From: Neobacillus dielmonensis
GTDB lineage: Bacteria > Bacillota > Bacilli > Bacillales > Cytobacillaceae
DNA length: 64,000 bases
Reading direction: 5' to 3'
NCBI RefSeq assembly: GCF_000612665.1
Contig: NZ_HG942074.1
Coordinates: 106,904-170,903, forward strand
Shown here piece by piece: positions 8,322 through 16,629 of the stretch. The translations under genes and the position numbers were made by a program. Position 1 is the first letter of the stretch; every line of letters starts with the position of its first letter. The notes under the pieces were generated by a model. The model searched no databases. It was not told the origin of the DNA and was given only the letters and a program-made list of their open reading frames with translations.

Positions 8322-8352
8322 AAAAACGCCCGGGGAACAACGTCCCTGAGCG
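8322..8352 (-). terminator. Terminator of the SDR gene
   Basis: On the minus strand CGCTCAGGGA (8352-8343) pairs with TCCCCGGGCG (8336-8327) with small mismatches, then TTTTT (8326-8322). Confidence 0.75.
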
Positions 8353-8385
8353 TGATTTTCAAACTAGTTCATAGGTGTTTGCTAA

Positions 8386-9147
8386 TTAAAATGCTGCTGT
8401 CCAGCCGCCATCGGCAACCAAAACTGTTCCATTTACAAAGCTGGACTCATCTAAAGCGAGGAATAGGGCAACAGCGGCGATTTCATCTGCTTCACCCATT
8501 CTTGGCATAACAGCATGTACCGCTTGTGTACGGCCCATTCCAAATTCATTAATATTTTTCATTGAGGCAGCAATGTTTGTTTTTACGCCGCCCGGTGCGA
8601 TGGCATTACAGCGAATACCTTTATTGGCATACATGTAGCCTGTATTTTTAGTAAGGCCGACCACAGCGTGTTTCGATGCGCCGTAAGCAGCACCAGCATG
8701 AGCTCCATTTAAGCCTCCGGTGGAAGCGACATTAATGATGACGCCTTTTCCTTTTTCCAAAAAAATGGGGATGGCTTTTCGCATAGCACGCATGACACTT
8801 TTTGTATTAATATCAAAAATTAAGTCCCATCTATCGTCGTTAATGTCACCGACTGGTTCAAAACCATCCATGATGCCCGCGTTATTAACCAAAATATCTA
8901 AAGTGCCAAATTCCTTCACTGCTGTATCGATCATATTTTCGATGTCTTCCAATTTTGCGACATTCGATTGAACTGCAATGGCTGTTCCGCCGTTCTTCGT
9001 GATGGTTTCCACAACTGCTTTTGTCCCATCCATGTTGAGGTCAGCTGCTATGACTTTTGCCCCTTCTTTGGCATACAACTCAGCAATGGCTTTTCCCATA
9101 CCGGATGCAGCCCCTGTTACGACGGCTACTTTATTAGAAAGCTTCAT
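8386..9147 (-). CDS. Short-chain dehydrogenase/reductase
   Basis: A classical SDR of 253 residues: NAD(P)-binding TGAASGMG near residue 12, the NNAG motif, catalytic Ser in NVASTGG and YGASK Tyr-Lys pair, and a C-terminal DGGWTA end. Such enzymes reduce carbonyls or oxidise alcohols on small metabolites; the substrate is not evident. The start at 9147 is favoured over the in-frame ATG at 9162 because GGGAGGG lies 5-6 bases before 9147 and overlaps the start of the longer form. It is followed by its own terminator, with the MDR gene 139 bases upstream on the same strand. Confidence 0.88.
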   Translation of the reverse strand: MKLSNKVAVVTGAASGMGKAIAELYAKEGAKVIAADLNMDGTKAVVETITKNGGTAIAVQSNVAKLEDIENMIDTAVKEFGTLDILVNNAGIMDGFEPVGDINDDRWDLIFDINTKSVMRAMRKAIPIFLEKGKGVIINVASTGGLNGAHAGAAYGASKHAVVGLTKNTGYMYANKGIRCNAIAPGGVKTNIAASMKNINEFGMGRTQAVHAVMPRMGEADEIAAVALFLALDESSFVNGTVLVADGGWTAAF

Positions 9148-9286
9148 AAAAATCCCTCCCATTTTTTGAAAGCCCTTCCAATTTGATTGTATGCCAGATT
9201 TGTCGTTTTTTCAATAAATTCACATTAAACGTTGTTGCAAATTGGTGACAATTAAAGAGGAGAATCGTGCATTTTCGAATATATCT

Positions 9287-10222
9287 TTATTTTATTTTAA
9301 TGACAATCTTCCCCTTTGCATGGTTTGTTTCGCTGAGCGCATGAGCTTCCCGGAGTCCTTGTTCACTAAACTCAAATACACTCCCAATGATGGGCTTTAA
9401 TTTACCTTCCGCCATGAAATCGGCCAATTCGGAAAGTTGTTTCCCGTTCGGGACAAGCCAATGGAATTTCACATTAATTTCCAACTCTTCTCCCTTTTTT
9501 TCATCGGGGGGCTGGGCAACCGACACTAGGGTACCGCCTTTTTTTAACACTTGGAAGCTTTTATTTTGAATTTCGCCGCCCATTGTATCAACCACTAAAT
9601 CATAATCTTCCAGTTCCTTATCAAATTCCTGTTGGTCATATTTAATGACCAGATCGGCACCTAATGATTTTAGAAATTCCTCATTTTTGCTGCTAGCGGT
9701 AGTGGCAACAAAGTAACCAAGGCTTTTGGCGATTTGGATACCTAAACTGCCGACTCCGCCGGAACCAGCGTGAATTAATACTTTATCACCTGCTTTTAAT
9801 TGTGCAAAATTAACCAAACATTGATAAGCTGTCAATCCTGCAAGGGGGACCGCAGCTGCCTCTTCAAAACTGATATTGTCAGGAATCTTTGCCAGCAGGT
9901 GTTCCTGTGTCACGATGTATTCTGCATAGGTTCCCTGTGCTGTAGTTTCAGGCCTTACGAATACCCGATCACCCTCACGGAAATTGGTAACATTCGGGCC
10001 AACTTCTGAAATCACACCTGCCGCATCCCAGCCTAAAATGATGGGAAACTGAAACGGCAGCATTTCTTTAAGATGTCCTTCACGCAGCTTCCAATCAATC
10101 GGATTAATGGCTGCCGCATGCATTTCAATTAAGACTTCTCCTTCTTGGGGAATGGGTTTCGGTACATCCCTCTCTTTAAGTTCTTCCTTGCCTCCATATT
10201 GGTCGATCACAATTGCCTTCAT
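9287..10222 (-). CDS. Zinc-independent MDR oxidoreductase (quinone reductase-like)
   Basis: 311 residues with the medium-chain GroES-like N-domain (AAAINPIDWKLREG) and a Rossmann domain carrying AGSGGVGSLGIQIAK near residue 150. The zinc-ligand cysteines of alcohol dehydrogenases are absent, placing it with NADPH:quinone or enone reductases. These enzymes usually detoxify quinones and unsaturated carbonyls. It could be co-transcribed with the SDR downstream, as no terminator is obvious in the 139-base gap. ATG 10222 follows GAGGTGATG. A decayed relative lies at 18388. Confidence 0.87.
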   Translation of the reverse strand: MKAIVIDQYGGKEELKERDVPKPIPQEGEVLIEMHAAAINPIDWKLREGHLKEMLPFQFPIILGWDAAGVISEVGPNVTNFREGDRVFVRPETTAQGTYAEYIVTQEHLLAKIPDNISFEEAAAVPLAGLTAYQCLVNFAQLKAGDKVLIHAGSGGVGSLGIQIAKSLGYFVATTASSKNEEFLKSLGADLVIKYDQQEFDKELEDYDLVVDTMGGEIQNKSFQVLKKGGTLVSVAQPPDEKKGEELEINVKFHWLVPNGKQLSELADFMAEGKLKPIIGSVFEFSEQGLREAHALSETNHAKGKIVIKIK

Positions 10223-10416
10223 TGTCTACATCACCTCAACTTTATATTCCAAGTTATTTTGTATCTATTACATCTTTTTATACGATTAAGATTTTCAAGC
10301 TTATAGGTAACTGCGGCACTTATTATATTATTGATTATCCAATTTATAAAGCCTCTGGTCTGGGCACCTGAAATCCATCCTGATGGTGTTTCTATTAATT
10401 AATTTATAAGCTACCC

Positions 10417-10475
10417 TGAAAATAAGCGAGTTTAAAATAATGACCAAACATTATAGACAAGGTCGCTTATTTTCA
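10417..10475. repeat. Nested inverted repeat
   Basis: TGAAAATAAGCGA (10417-10429) is perfectly complementary to TCGCTTATTTTCA (10463-10475), with an inner ATAATG/CATTAT pair. A second imperfect palindrome, ACCCCATGGTGCAAAA / GTTTTGCATGGGT, follows at about 10477-10506. Neither has a T run. The 480-base gap 10223-10702 holds these, the repeat at 10506 and the regulator's upstream sites, but no gene. Confidence 0.6.
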
Positions 10476-10505
10476 TACCCCATGGTGCAAAAGTTTTGCA
10501 TGGGT

Positions 10506-10583
10506 GTCTCTGTTAAACGATACGGTTAGTTTTTTTAACTCTGTTGATTGGAGCGGAAATCAACAGCCAAATTTAACAGAGCC
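10506..10583 (-). repeat. Core-deleted copy of the MITE-like repeat at 52315
   Basis: The ends (CTCTGTTAAACGATA and CAGCCAAATTTAACAGAGCC) match the reverse complement of the 183-bp element at 52315-52497. About 105 bp of GC-rich centre is missing. The join CTGTTGATTGGAGCGGAAATC falls where the full element has the near-identical GAAGCGGAA and GGAGCGGAA, as expected for slippage or recombination between short repeats. Confidence 0.75.
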
Positions 10584-10598
10584 AATATATAAAAGGTA

Positions 10599-10612
10599 GG
10601 GAAACGTTTTCC
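10599..10612 (+). promoter_or_regulatory. cre-like palindrome upstream of the PRD regulator
   Basis: GGGAAACGTTTTCC is close to palindromic and resembles a CcpA site but departs from the consensus at three positions. A second palindrome, CTCCATGGAG flanked by A and T runs, lies at about 10634-10643. Either could be an operator; both are weak evidence. Confidence 0.35.
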
Positions 10613-10702
10613 ACTTCTATAAGGGAAAAAATCTCCATGGAGTTTTAAAAAACAGAATGATACTATCAAACTACAAAATACGACAAGAAAGGAGATGAAG
10701 AA

Positions 10703-12619
10703 ATGCTGGAAAAACGGTACATTGATTTATTTCAACAGCTGAAAGAAGATGAATATCAAACGGCCTTATGCTTAGCTCAGAAAATCAATGTAAGCGATAA
10801 AACGGCAAGAACGCTTCTTAAAGATTTAAGTCGTATTTTTAAAGAACATGGTGCGTTTATCGAAATTAAACACGGACAGGGTTACCGACTTCAAATTACG
10901 AACCCCAAACAGTTTACTGTCTATATTAATGAAGAAATAAATCAAGGTATAGATGAATTGCCAAATAGCGTAGAAGAGCGGGTTCTCTATATTAAGGAGT
11001 ATCTGCTGAAGAACTCTGAGTATATAAAGCTGGATGATTTAAGTGAAGAGCTTTACATCTCACGGAAAACGATTACTAACGATCTGAAAAAAATAGAAGA
11101 TGATATCAAAAAATATAATTTGCAGTTGATTCGCAAACCAAATTACGGAGTCAAAATCCAAGGCGATGAATTCGACTTAAGATTATGTCTTGCAAGCTGC
11201 ATGGGGATGAAATATGGGACAAAAGGTTTGACAGTCGACTCTCAGGAGAAGATGGATGAAATTGCGATTAGTATAAATTCCATCTTACAGCAGAATGAAT
11301 TTCAAATTTCAAATGTAGCTCTGCAAAATCTTTTGATTCACATTTTTATAGCAATTGAAAGAATTAGGGAAAACCATCAAATTGTCATTGATGATGACCA
11401 GTTAAGTCCTTTTTCTTTAGAAAACGAAATCCTCCTGGCAAGTGAATTGGCGAAAGCAATTGAGCAAAAAATCTCGATTACATTTCCAAAGTCGGAAATT
11501 AAGTACCTGGCGATTCATCTTGCTGGTAAAAGGATCTATCGAAGCAGCAAACAGGGGAAGAATTTTGTCATTAGTCAAAATATTGATAACTTAGTGACCG
11601 AGATGTTAGAGAAAATCTATGAATCTTTTAAAATCGATTTTCGAGATAACTTAGATTTGCGCATGTCATTAAGTCAGCACATGGTTCCTTTAGAAGTTCG
11701 GCTAAGATTTGATATGACGATGAAAAATCCGTTGCTGATGGAAATTAAGGAACGGTTCCTTTTGGCTTATTCCATTGCGACTTTTGCCTGCGGTATTTTG
11801 GGCAAACATTATGGAAAAATTTTAGATGAAAATGAAATTGGCTATTTTGCGATGTCTTTTGAGTTGGCTTTGGAGCGTGATAAGTACAACATCCGGAAGA
11901 AAAACATTTTGGTTGTGTGTTCTTCGGGAGTAGGGAGCGCCCAGTTTCTGAAATACAAATACCTCGAAAAATTCGGGAATTACATTAATCAAATAGAAAC
12001 ATGTGATGTGCATCGGGTGTCTAAAAAGAATTTGGACTCAATTGATTATATTATTACCACTGTTCCAATTTCTGAAAAAGTGAAGGTACCGATATTGGAA
12101 GTCCAATACTTTTTAGAAAATAAGGATGTTAAGAATGTCATTCAAGTCCTGACGAAGGACTCTGGAGGCAGTATTTCACAATATTATAGTGAAGATTTAT
12201 TTTTTACAGGACTGAATCTTTCAACAAAAGAAGATGTACTTGAATATTTGTGCCAAAGAATTCAGGAAGTTGAGGACGTACCTGAGGATTTTCAAGCAGC
12301 CGTTTTAGAAAGAGAAAAAATTGCTCCAACCTCGTTTGGCAATTTGGTTGCGATTCCCCATCCAAGCCGGACTCTAAGTAAGCGGACATTTGCAAGTGTC
12401 GCAATATTAAAGCAACCAATAAATTGGGATAACCAAGAAGTACAAGTCGTATTTCTGATATCTATAGAAAATCATCCAAGTAAGGAAATCCAAAAATTTT
12501 ATAAAACCACTTCAAAGCTGCTGATCAACAAAAATTTAATAAGTGAATTATTGAGAAAAAGCAATTTTGAAACGCTGATCAGTTTATTAAATTTAGTAGA
12601 AAGCGAGATGGAGGACTAG
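10703..12619 (+). CDS. PRD-containing PTS regulator (LicR/MtlR type)
   Basis: A 638-residue DNA-binding activator. Order of parts: N-terminal HTH (about 5-60), a second Mga-like HTH (about 90-140), two PTS regulation domains (about 175-390), a IIB-like domain with VVCSSGVGS and Cys406, and a IIA-like domain (about 495-638) with phosphorylatable His553 in AIPHPSR. In this family phosphorylation by HPr and the cognate IIB sets activity according to sugar supply. The stop codon overlaps the GTG of the IIA gene by one base, so regulator and transport genes form one operon, a sign that it controls this locus. RBS AAAGGAGATG. Confidence 0.9.
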   Translation: MLEKRYIDLFQQLKEDEYQTALCLAQKINVSDKTARTLLKDLSRIFKEHGAFIEIKHGQGYRLQITNPKQFTVYINEEINQGIDELPNSVEERVLYIKEYLLKNSEYIKLDDLSEELYISRKTITNDLKKIEDDIKKYNLQLIRKPNYGVKIQGDEFDLRLCLASCMGMKYGTKGLTVDSQEKMDEIAISINSILQQNEFQISNVALQNLLIHIFIAIERIRENHQIVIDDDQLSPFSLENEILLASELAKAIEQKISITFPKSEIKYLAIHLAGKRIYRSSKQGKNFVISQNIDNLVTEMLEKIYESFKIDFRDNLDLRMSLSQHMVPLEVRLRFDMTMKNPLLMEIKERFLLAYSIATFACGILGKHYGKILDENEIGYFAMSFELALERDKYNIRKKNILVVCSSGVGSAQFLKYKYLEKFGNYINQIETCDVHRVSKKNLDSIDYIITTVPISEKVKVPILEVQYFLENKDVKNVIQVLTKDSGGSISQYYSEDLFFTGLNLSTKEDVLEYLCQRIQEVEDVPEDFQAAVLEREKIAPTSFGNLVAIPHPSRTLSKRTFASVAILKQPINWDNQEVQVVFLISIENHPSKEIQKFYKTTSKLLINKNLISELLRKSNFETLISLLNLVESEMED

Positions 12620-12954
12620 TGGTTGATACGGAATATGCAGCGGCCTTTGAACTAATTGCCATTGCCGGGGATTCCAAATCGGAATCAATGCAAGCCATTG
12701 AGTGTGCTAGGGAATTTCAATTCGAAGAGGCAAAGGAACATTTAAAGAAAGCCAATGAAAAACTAAAAGGGGCACATGGTTCCCATTTCTCTCTAATCCA
12801 AAAAGAAGCGAGCGGGGAGAAAGTAGAGGTAAATCTTATTCTAGTTCATGCAGAAGATCATTTATCTGGAGCTATCTTAATGAAAGACCAGGCTGAAGAA
12901 TTTATTGAATTATATCAAATTATTAAAGAATTGAAAGATCAAATCAAACGTTAA
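12619..12954 (+). CDS. PTS lactose/cellobiose-family IIA component
   Basis: A 111-residue cytoplasmic helical protein that passes phosphate from HPr to IIB. The active-site His77 lies in LILVHAEDHL, with Asp80 and His81 as in the family (LVHAQDHL). The GTG start overlaps the regulator's TAG by one base, and GGAGG sits 4 bases upstream. It belongs to the Lac family (cellobiose, chitobiose, lactose, some unusual disaccharides). The substrate cannot be decided from IIA; the neighbouring GH63-like enzyme rather than a GH1 suggests something other than cellobiose. Confidence 0.9.
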   Translation: MVDTEYAAAFELIAIAGDSKSESMQAIECAREFQFEEAKEHLKKANEKLKGAHGSHFSLIQKEASGEKVEVNLILVHAEDHLSGAILMKDQAEEFIELYQIIKELKDQIKR

Positions 12955-12969
12955 AGGGAGCGGATCATA

Positions 12970-13278
12970 ATGAAAATCATGTTGGCATGTAACGCAGGTA
13001 TGTCTACAAGTCTAGTAGTGGCAAAAATGGAAGAGGCAGCTAAGGCACAAGGAAAAGACTACAAAATCTGGGCTGTGGACTCAGGATCAGTTGAAAGCGA
13101 ATTGGGTAACTTTGATGTGTTGTTGCTAGGACCGCAAATTAGCTATCAATTAAGAAAAATAACCAAACTAGTAGATGGAAAAGCGCCAGTGGCAACGATT
13201 AATCCAGTTGACTATGGTAAGTGCGATGGTGCAGCTGTTTTGAAATCTGCAGAAGAACTATTTCAAAAGTTTAACTAA
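12970..13278 (+). CDS. PTS lactose/cellobiose-family IIB component
   Basis: 102 residues. The phosphocysteine is Cys7 in ACNAGMSTS, the typical P-loop of cellobiose/chitobiose IIB proteins. The protein takes phosphate from IIA and gives it to the sugar bound at IIC. RBS AAAGGGAG lies about 9 bases before the ATG. It sits between IIA and IIC with gaps of 15 and 19 bases, so the three split components are translated from one message. Confidence 0.92.
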   Translation: MKIMLACNAGMSTSLVVAKMEEAAKAQGKDYKIWAVDSGSVESELGNFDVLLLGPQISYQLRKITKLVDGKAPVATINPVDYGKCDGAAVLKSAEELFQKFN

Positions 13279-13297
13279 TCCTAGGGAGGGGTACCGC

Positions 13298-14599
13298 ATG
13301 GGTTTAAACATGGATAAAGCAAAAGACGTTTTATTTGACGGTATTGAAAAGTTTACCTCAAATCGCCATATCAATGCGATTAAGAACGGTATGATAGCCT
13401 ATGTACCGTTCACAATCATTGCGTCAGTAGCATTGTTAATCGCTAACTTTCCTTCGAAAGCCTACATAAACTTTGTGACAAAAATGTTAGGGCTTTCAGA
13501 CCCGTCTATTTGGCAGGATAAGCTTAATTACTTTATGAACGGAACAATGGACCTGGCATCAATCATCTGTTTATTGTTCATTTCCTATAATTTAGCTAAA
13601 GAGTACAAAGAAACGGATCCGATGTATTCCAGCATTATTAGTTTGTGTGTGTATTTCCTATTAACGCCTTTAAAAGTGGTAAAAGGAACAGTCATGCTTG
13701 AGTTTGGAAAATTGGGGGCTACGAGTTTAATTGTTGCCATTGTTATTGCCCTGATCGTTCCTGAAATCTATCGCTTGTTAATGAAAAAGAAATTGCAAAT
13801 CAAATTGCCAAGCTCCGTACCGCCTGCTGTTGCTGGGTCGTTTGCTTCGTTAATCCCAATGGCAATTATCTTCTTTGGATTCTGGGCAGTTAAGTTAATT
13901 CTACTTGCAACACCATTTGACAACATCCATGTCGTTATTAATACAGTGATAGGCAAGCCGCTTTCCGGTTTAGGGACTAGCGTTGTCGGATATACCATTT
14001 GTGTATTTTTAACCAATTTATTATGGGTTTTTGGTATTCATGGTTCCTCTATTATTATGTTTGGCGCCATTGCCCCAGTCTTGCTCATGGCGAGTGATGC
14101 TAACAGACAAGCTGTGCAAGCAGGTGTGGATCTGCCCAATATCCTGACTTATGAATTCTTCTCTTATACTGGTGGTGTTGGTTTATACATATGTATCGCT
14201 GCTTTAATTGTATCAAAGAGTAAGCAAATGAAGGAAATATCAAAAGTGGGTATTGTGCCTGCAATCTTCGGAATTCATGAGCCATTAGTGTTCGGTTATC
14301 CAATTATGTTTAACCCATTCTTAGGCTTTGTTTATATTGTAGCACCGTTTATTGGTGTGATCTTAACGTATATTGTCACTTCACTTGGCTGGGTAGCCAA
14401 GCTTACCGGTACGGGTGTGCCTTGGACAACACCTCCTGGAATATACGGATTCTTAGCAACCGGAGGACACATTTCTGGTTTGGTTTGGCAGCTAATACTA
14501 GGTGTCATTTATATCCTATTCTCCATCCCATTTGTTAAAATGTATGACCGCCAAAAATGCAAAGAAGAAGGCGACATGGAGAATTCCTCCGCTGCTTAA
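13298..14599 (+). CDS. PTS lactose/cellobiose-family IIC permease
   Basis: 433 residues, about ten membrane helices, EIIC of the Lac family. The NxxFGIHEP motif of the glycoside-specific IIC group is present as PAIFGIHEPLVFGYPIMFNP near residue 325, and the conserved HGSSIIMFG stretch near 250. It binds the incoming sugar and delivers it as a phosphate ester. The C-terminal tail is Glu-rich and has no fused IIA or IIB. RBS GGGAGGGG. It is followed 40 bases later by the glycosidase gene, which presumably processes the imported compound. Confidence 0.92.
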   Translation: MGLNMDKAKDVLFDGIEKFTSNRHINAIKNGMIAYVPFTIIASVALLIANFPSKAYINFVTKMLGLSDPSIWQDKLNYFMNGTMDLASIICLLFISYNLAKEYKETDPMYSSIISLCVYFLLTPLKVVKGTVMLEFGKLGATSLIVAIVIALIVPEIYRLLMKKKLQIKLPSSVPPAVAGSFASLIPMAIIFFGFWAVKLILLATPFDNIHVVINTVIGKPLSGLGTSVVGYTICVFLTNLLWVFGIHGSSIIMFGAIAPVLLMASDANRQAVQAGVDLPNILTYEFFSYTGGVGLYICIAALIVSKSKQMKEISKVGIVPAIFGIHEPLVFGYPIMFNPFLGFVYIVAPFIGVILTYIVTSLGWVAKLTGTGVPWTTPPGIYGFLATGGHISGLVWQLILGVIYILFSIPFVKMYDRQKCKEEGDMENSSAA

Positions 14600-14639
14600 T
14601 TCTGTGGAAATTTAATGAAAGCTGAAGAAGGAGTTTGTT

Positions 14640-16370
14640 ATGAATATTATTGATGTACCGTTTAGCGTTTATGGTTCCTATATGGCAATCGCTTATTATA
14701 ATGGAGACGAAAGCTATTTAAAAGTGTTTAAGAATGTACAGGGAGAAGGTCTTTATTTAAAGTCCGTTCGTGGAAAATCAAGGGGAAATAGTGCGGTTTG
14801 CAAGTTTGTTCCTTTGGTTGAACAAAAGCCTGTTGATTATACGTATGAAGCAGATTATGGGAAAATAGAATTAACAACTGCTTCCGGTAAAATTGGTATT
14901 ACCTTTGATGGCGATTCACGGATCGTCATCAAAGGCACCGGTGAAAAGCTTGGTCTGCGTTTAGACTGTATGCCGATTAATGAATATGATTATAATTTTA
15001 CACTAGAAAATGAGATTGAAAGCTTTCATATTATTAATAGCTACAAGACATTGACCAAATATATTGTAAAAAATGTAACGGGTACAACGAAACTTGTTCA
15101 GGAAAACAGCGAAACCATGTTAGGAAGTTTGGCTTCCTATATTGATGTGAATGCAGACGAATCAAGTGAATTCTTAATTGTCATTGAGGAAATTCCAACC
15201 CACATGATGAAGCCAACTAAAAAAAATTATTCATTTGAGGAAAGTGCAGCGAAGACGCTTAATGATTTTGAAGAGTTTTATGCAAAGTTTCCGAAAGTTA
15301 GACCGGAATATGATGAGACGAATCGTTTAGCTGTGTATGTGACATGGTCTTGTACCGTTAGAAAAGAAGGATTACTTGGCAGGGATTCTGTCTATATGTC
15401 CAATAATCATTTTCCTGGAATTTGGAGTTGGGATCACTGTTATAATGCCATTGGTCTTGCTGGGGTCCACGACCAGCTTGCCTATGATCAAATGATGATT
15501 CTGTTTGACCATCAGGATGAAAAAGGCCAGCTGCCGGGTTCTGTCAGTGATTCTACCCTCCGCTGGAATTTTGCTAAGCCTCCAATCCATGGACTTTTTG
15601 TGGAGAAAATGATGGAAAAAATGGAGTTCACACCAGAACAACTTATCGAAGTTTATGAGGGAATTGAAAAACAGATCAACTTCTGGCTCAATTATAAGGA
15701 TTGCGATGAAGATGGGATTTGTGAATACCATCATGGCAATGATTCAGGGTATGATAATAGCACTGTTTTTGCGAACGGCTTTATTGTTGAATCACCCGAT
15801 TTATCCGCTTTCTTAATCAAAGCGATGGACTTGCTAGCTAATGTTGCCGGAAAGCTTGGCCGAGTTCATGAGCAAGTTCAATGGAATCGCCGAGCAGCAG
15901 AGTTGACGGAACGCGCACTGGCAGCTTTTGTTGAGAACAACCAAGTAATTGCTAGAGAAACCCTAGGAAAGAAAGCCATTTATTCCGAGTCAATCCTGCC
16001 TTATACTCTATTAATCTTAGGCTCTCGATTACCGGAAGAATTACGAAGCTCTATGATAGCCACACTCAAAAGTCCTAAATTTACAACCGAGTATGGACTT
16101 GCTACAGAAGCCGTCGACAGTCCATTCTACGAGCCTAACGGTTATTGGAGAGGCCCAATTTGGGCACCAACTATGGTGCTTTTGATTGAAGCACTGGAGG
16201 ACTGTGGAGAAACTGACTTTGCGTTAGAACTCACCGAGAAATTCTGTAAGCTTATAAAGAAAAGCGGTTGTGCGGAAAACTTTGATGCCATCACCGGCGA
16301 TGGATTATGTGATAAAGCCCATACATGGACGTCAAGCAGTTTTATCTATCTTTGTGAAAAATTGGCTTAA
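14640..16370 (+). CDS. GH63/MGH1-like glycoside hydrolase
   Basis: A 576-residue protein with no signal peptide, so intracellular. An N-terminal beta-sandwich (about 1-215) precedes an (alpha/alpha)6-barrel. Barrel motifs are WSWDHCYNAIG (near 262), QLPGSVSD, HHGNDSGYDNST (near 363) and EPNGYWRGPIWAP (near 500). These resemble the mannosylglycerate/glucosylglycerate hydrolase-like branch of GH63, where an Asp and a Glu serve as acid and base. It follows the PTS genes in the same operon and ends at a terminator. Its position implies hydrolysis of a PTS-imported glycoside or its phosphate. The substrate is inferred only in outline; family identity is likely, activity unknown. Confidence 0.78.
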   Translation: MNIIDVPFSVYGSYMAIAYYNGDESYLKVFKNVQGEGLYLKSVRGKSRGNSAVCKFVPLVEQKPVDYTYEADYGKIELTTASGKIGITFDGDSRIVIKGTGEKLGLRLDCMPINEYDYNFTLENEIESFHIINSYKTLTKYIVKNVTGTTKLVQENSETMLGSLASYIDVNADESSEFLIVIEEIPTHMMKPTKKNYSFEESAAKTLNDFEEFYAKFPKVRPEYDETNRLAVYVTWSCTVRKEGLLGRDSVYMSNNHFPGIWSWDHCYNAIGLAGVHDQLAYDQMMILFDHQDEKGQLPGSVSDSTLRWNFAKPPIHGLFVEKMMEKMEFTPEQLIEVYEGIEKQINFWLNYKDCDEDGICEYHHGNDSGYDNSTVFANGFIVESPDLSAFLIKAMDLLANVAGKLGRVHEQVQWNRRAAELTERALAAFVENNQVIARETLGKKAIYSESILPYTLLILGSRLPEELRSSMIATLKSPKFTTEYGLATEAVDSPFYEPNGYWRGPIWAPTMVLLIEALEDCGETDFALELTEKFCKLIKKSGCAENFDAITGDGLCDKAHTWTSSSFIYLCEKLA

Positions 16371-16373
16371 CCG

Positions 16374-16404
16374 AAAAAATCACCTTACCATAGGTGATTT
16401 TTTT
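16374..16404 (+). terminator. Terminator of the PTS-glycosidase operon
   Basis: AAAAAATCACCT (16374-16385) pairs with AGGTGATTTTTT (16392-16403) around TACCAT, with a T run. Confidence 0.9.
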
Positions 16405-16629
16405 GTGTTATGAGAACGTACTATTGAATTTACATAACTTCATCCATGACTTGCTATTAAGTCAAAGAGCCTATCGTCATATTTAAAAGAGTGAAACCCT
16501 TTTCTCTTTATCAAGTAACTTGTAAAATAAAACCAGAGGTAGGGATTCAATACTAATGTAAATTGACAACCAGTGCTGACACCATTAACTTAGATGTTAA
16601 ACTTAAATATAAACAAAGGGGTAATAGGA

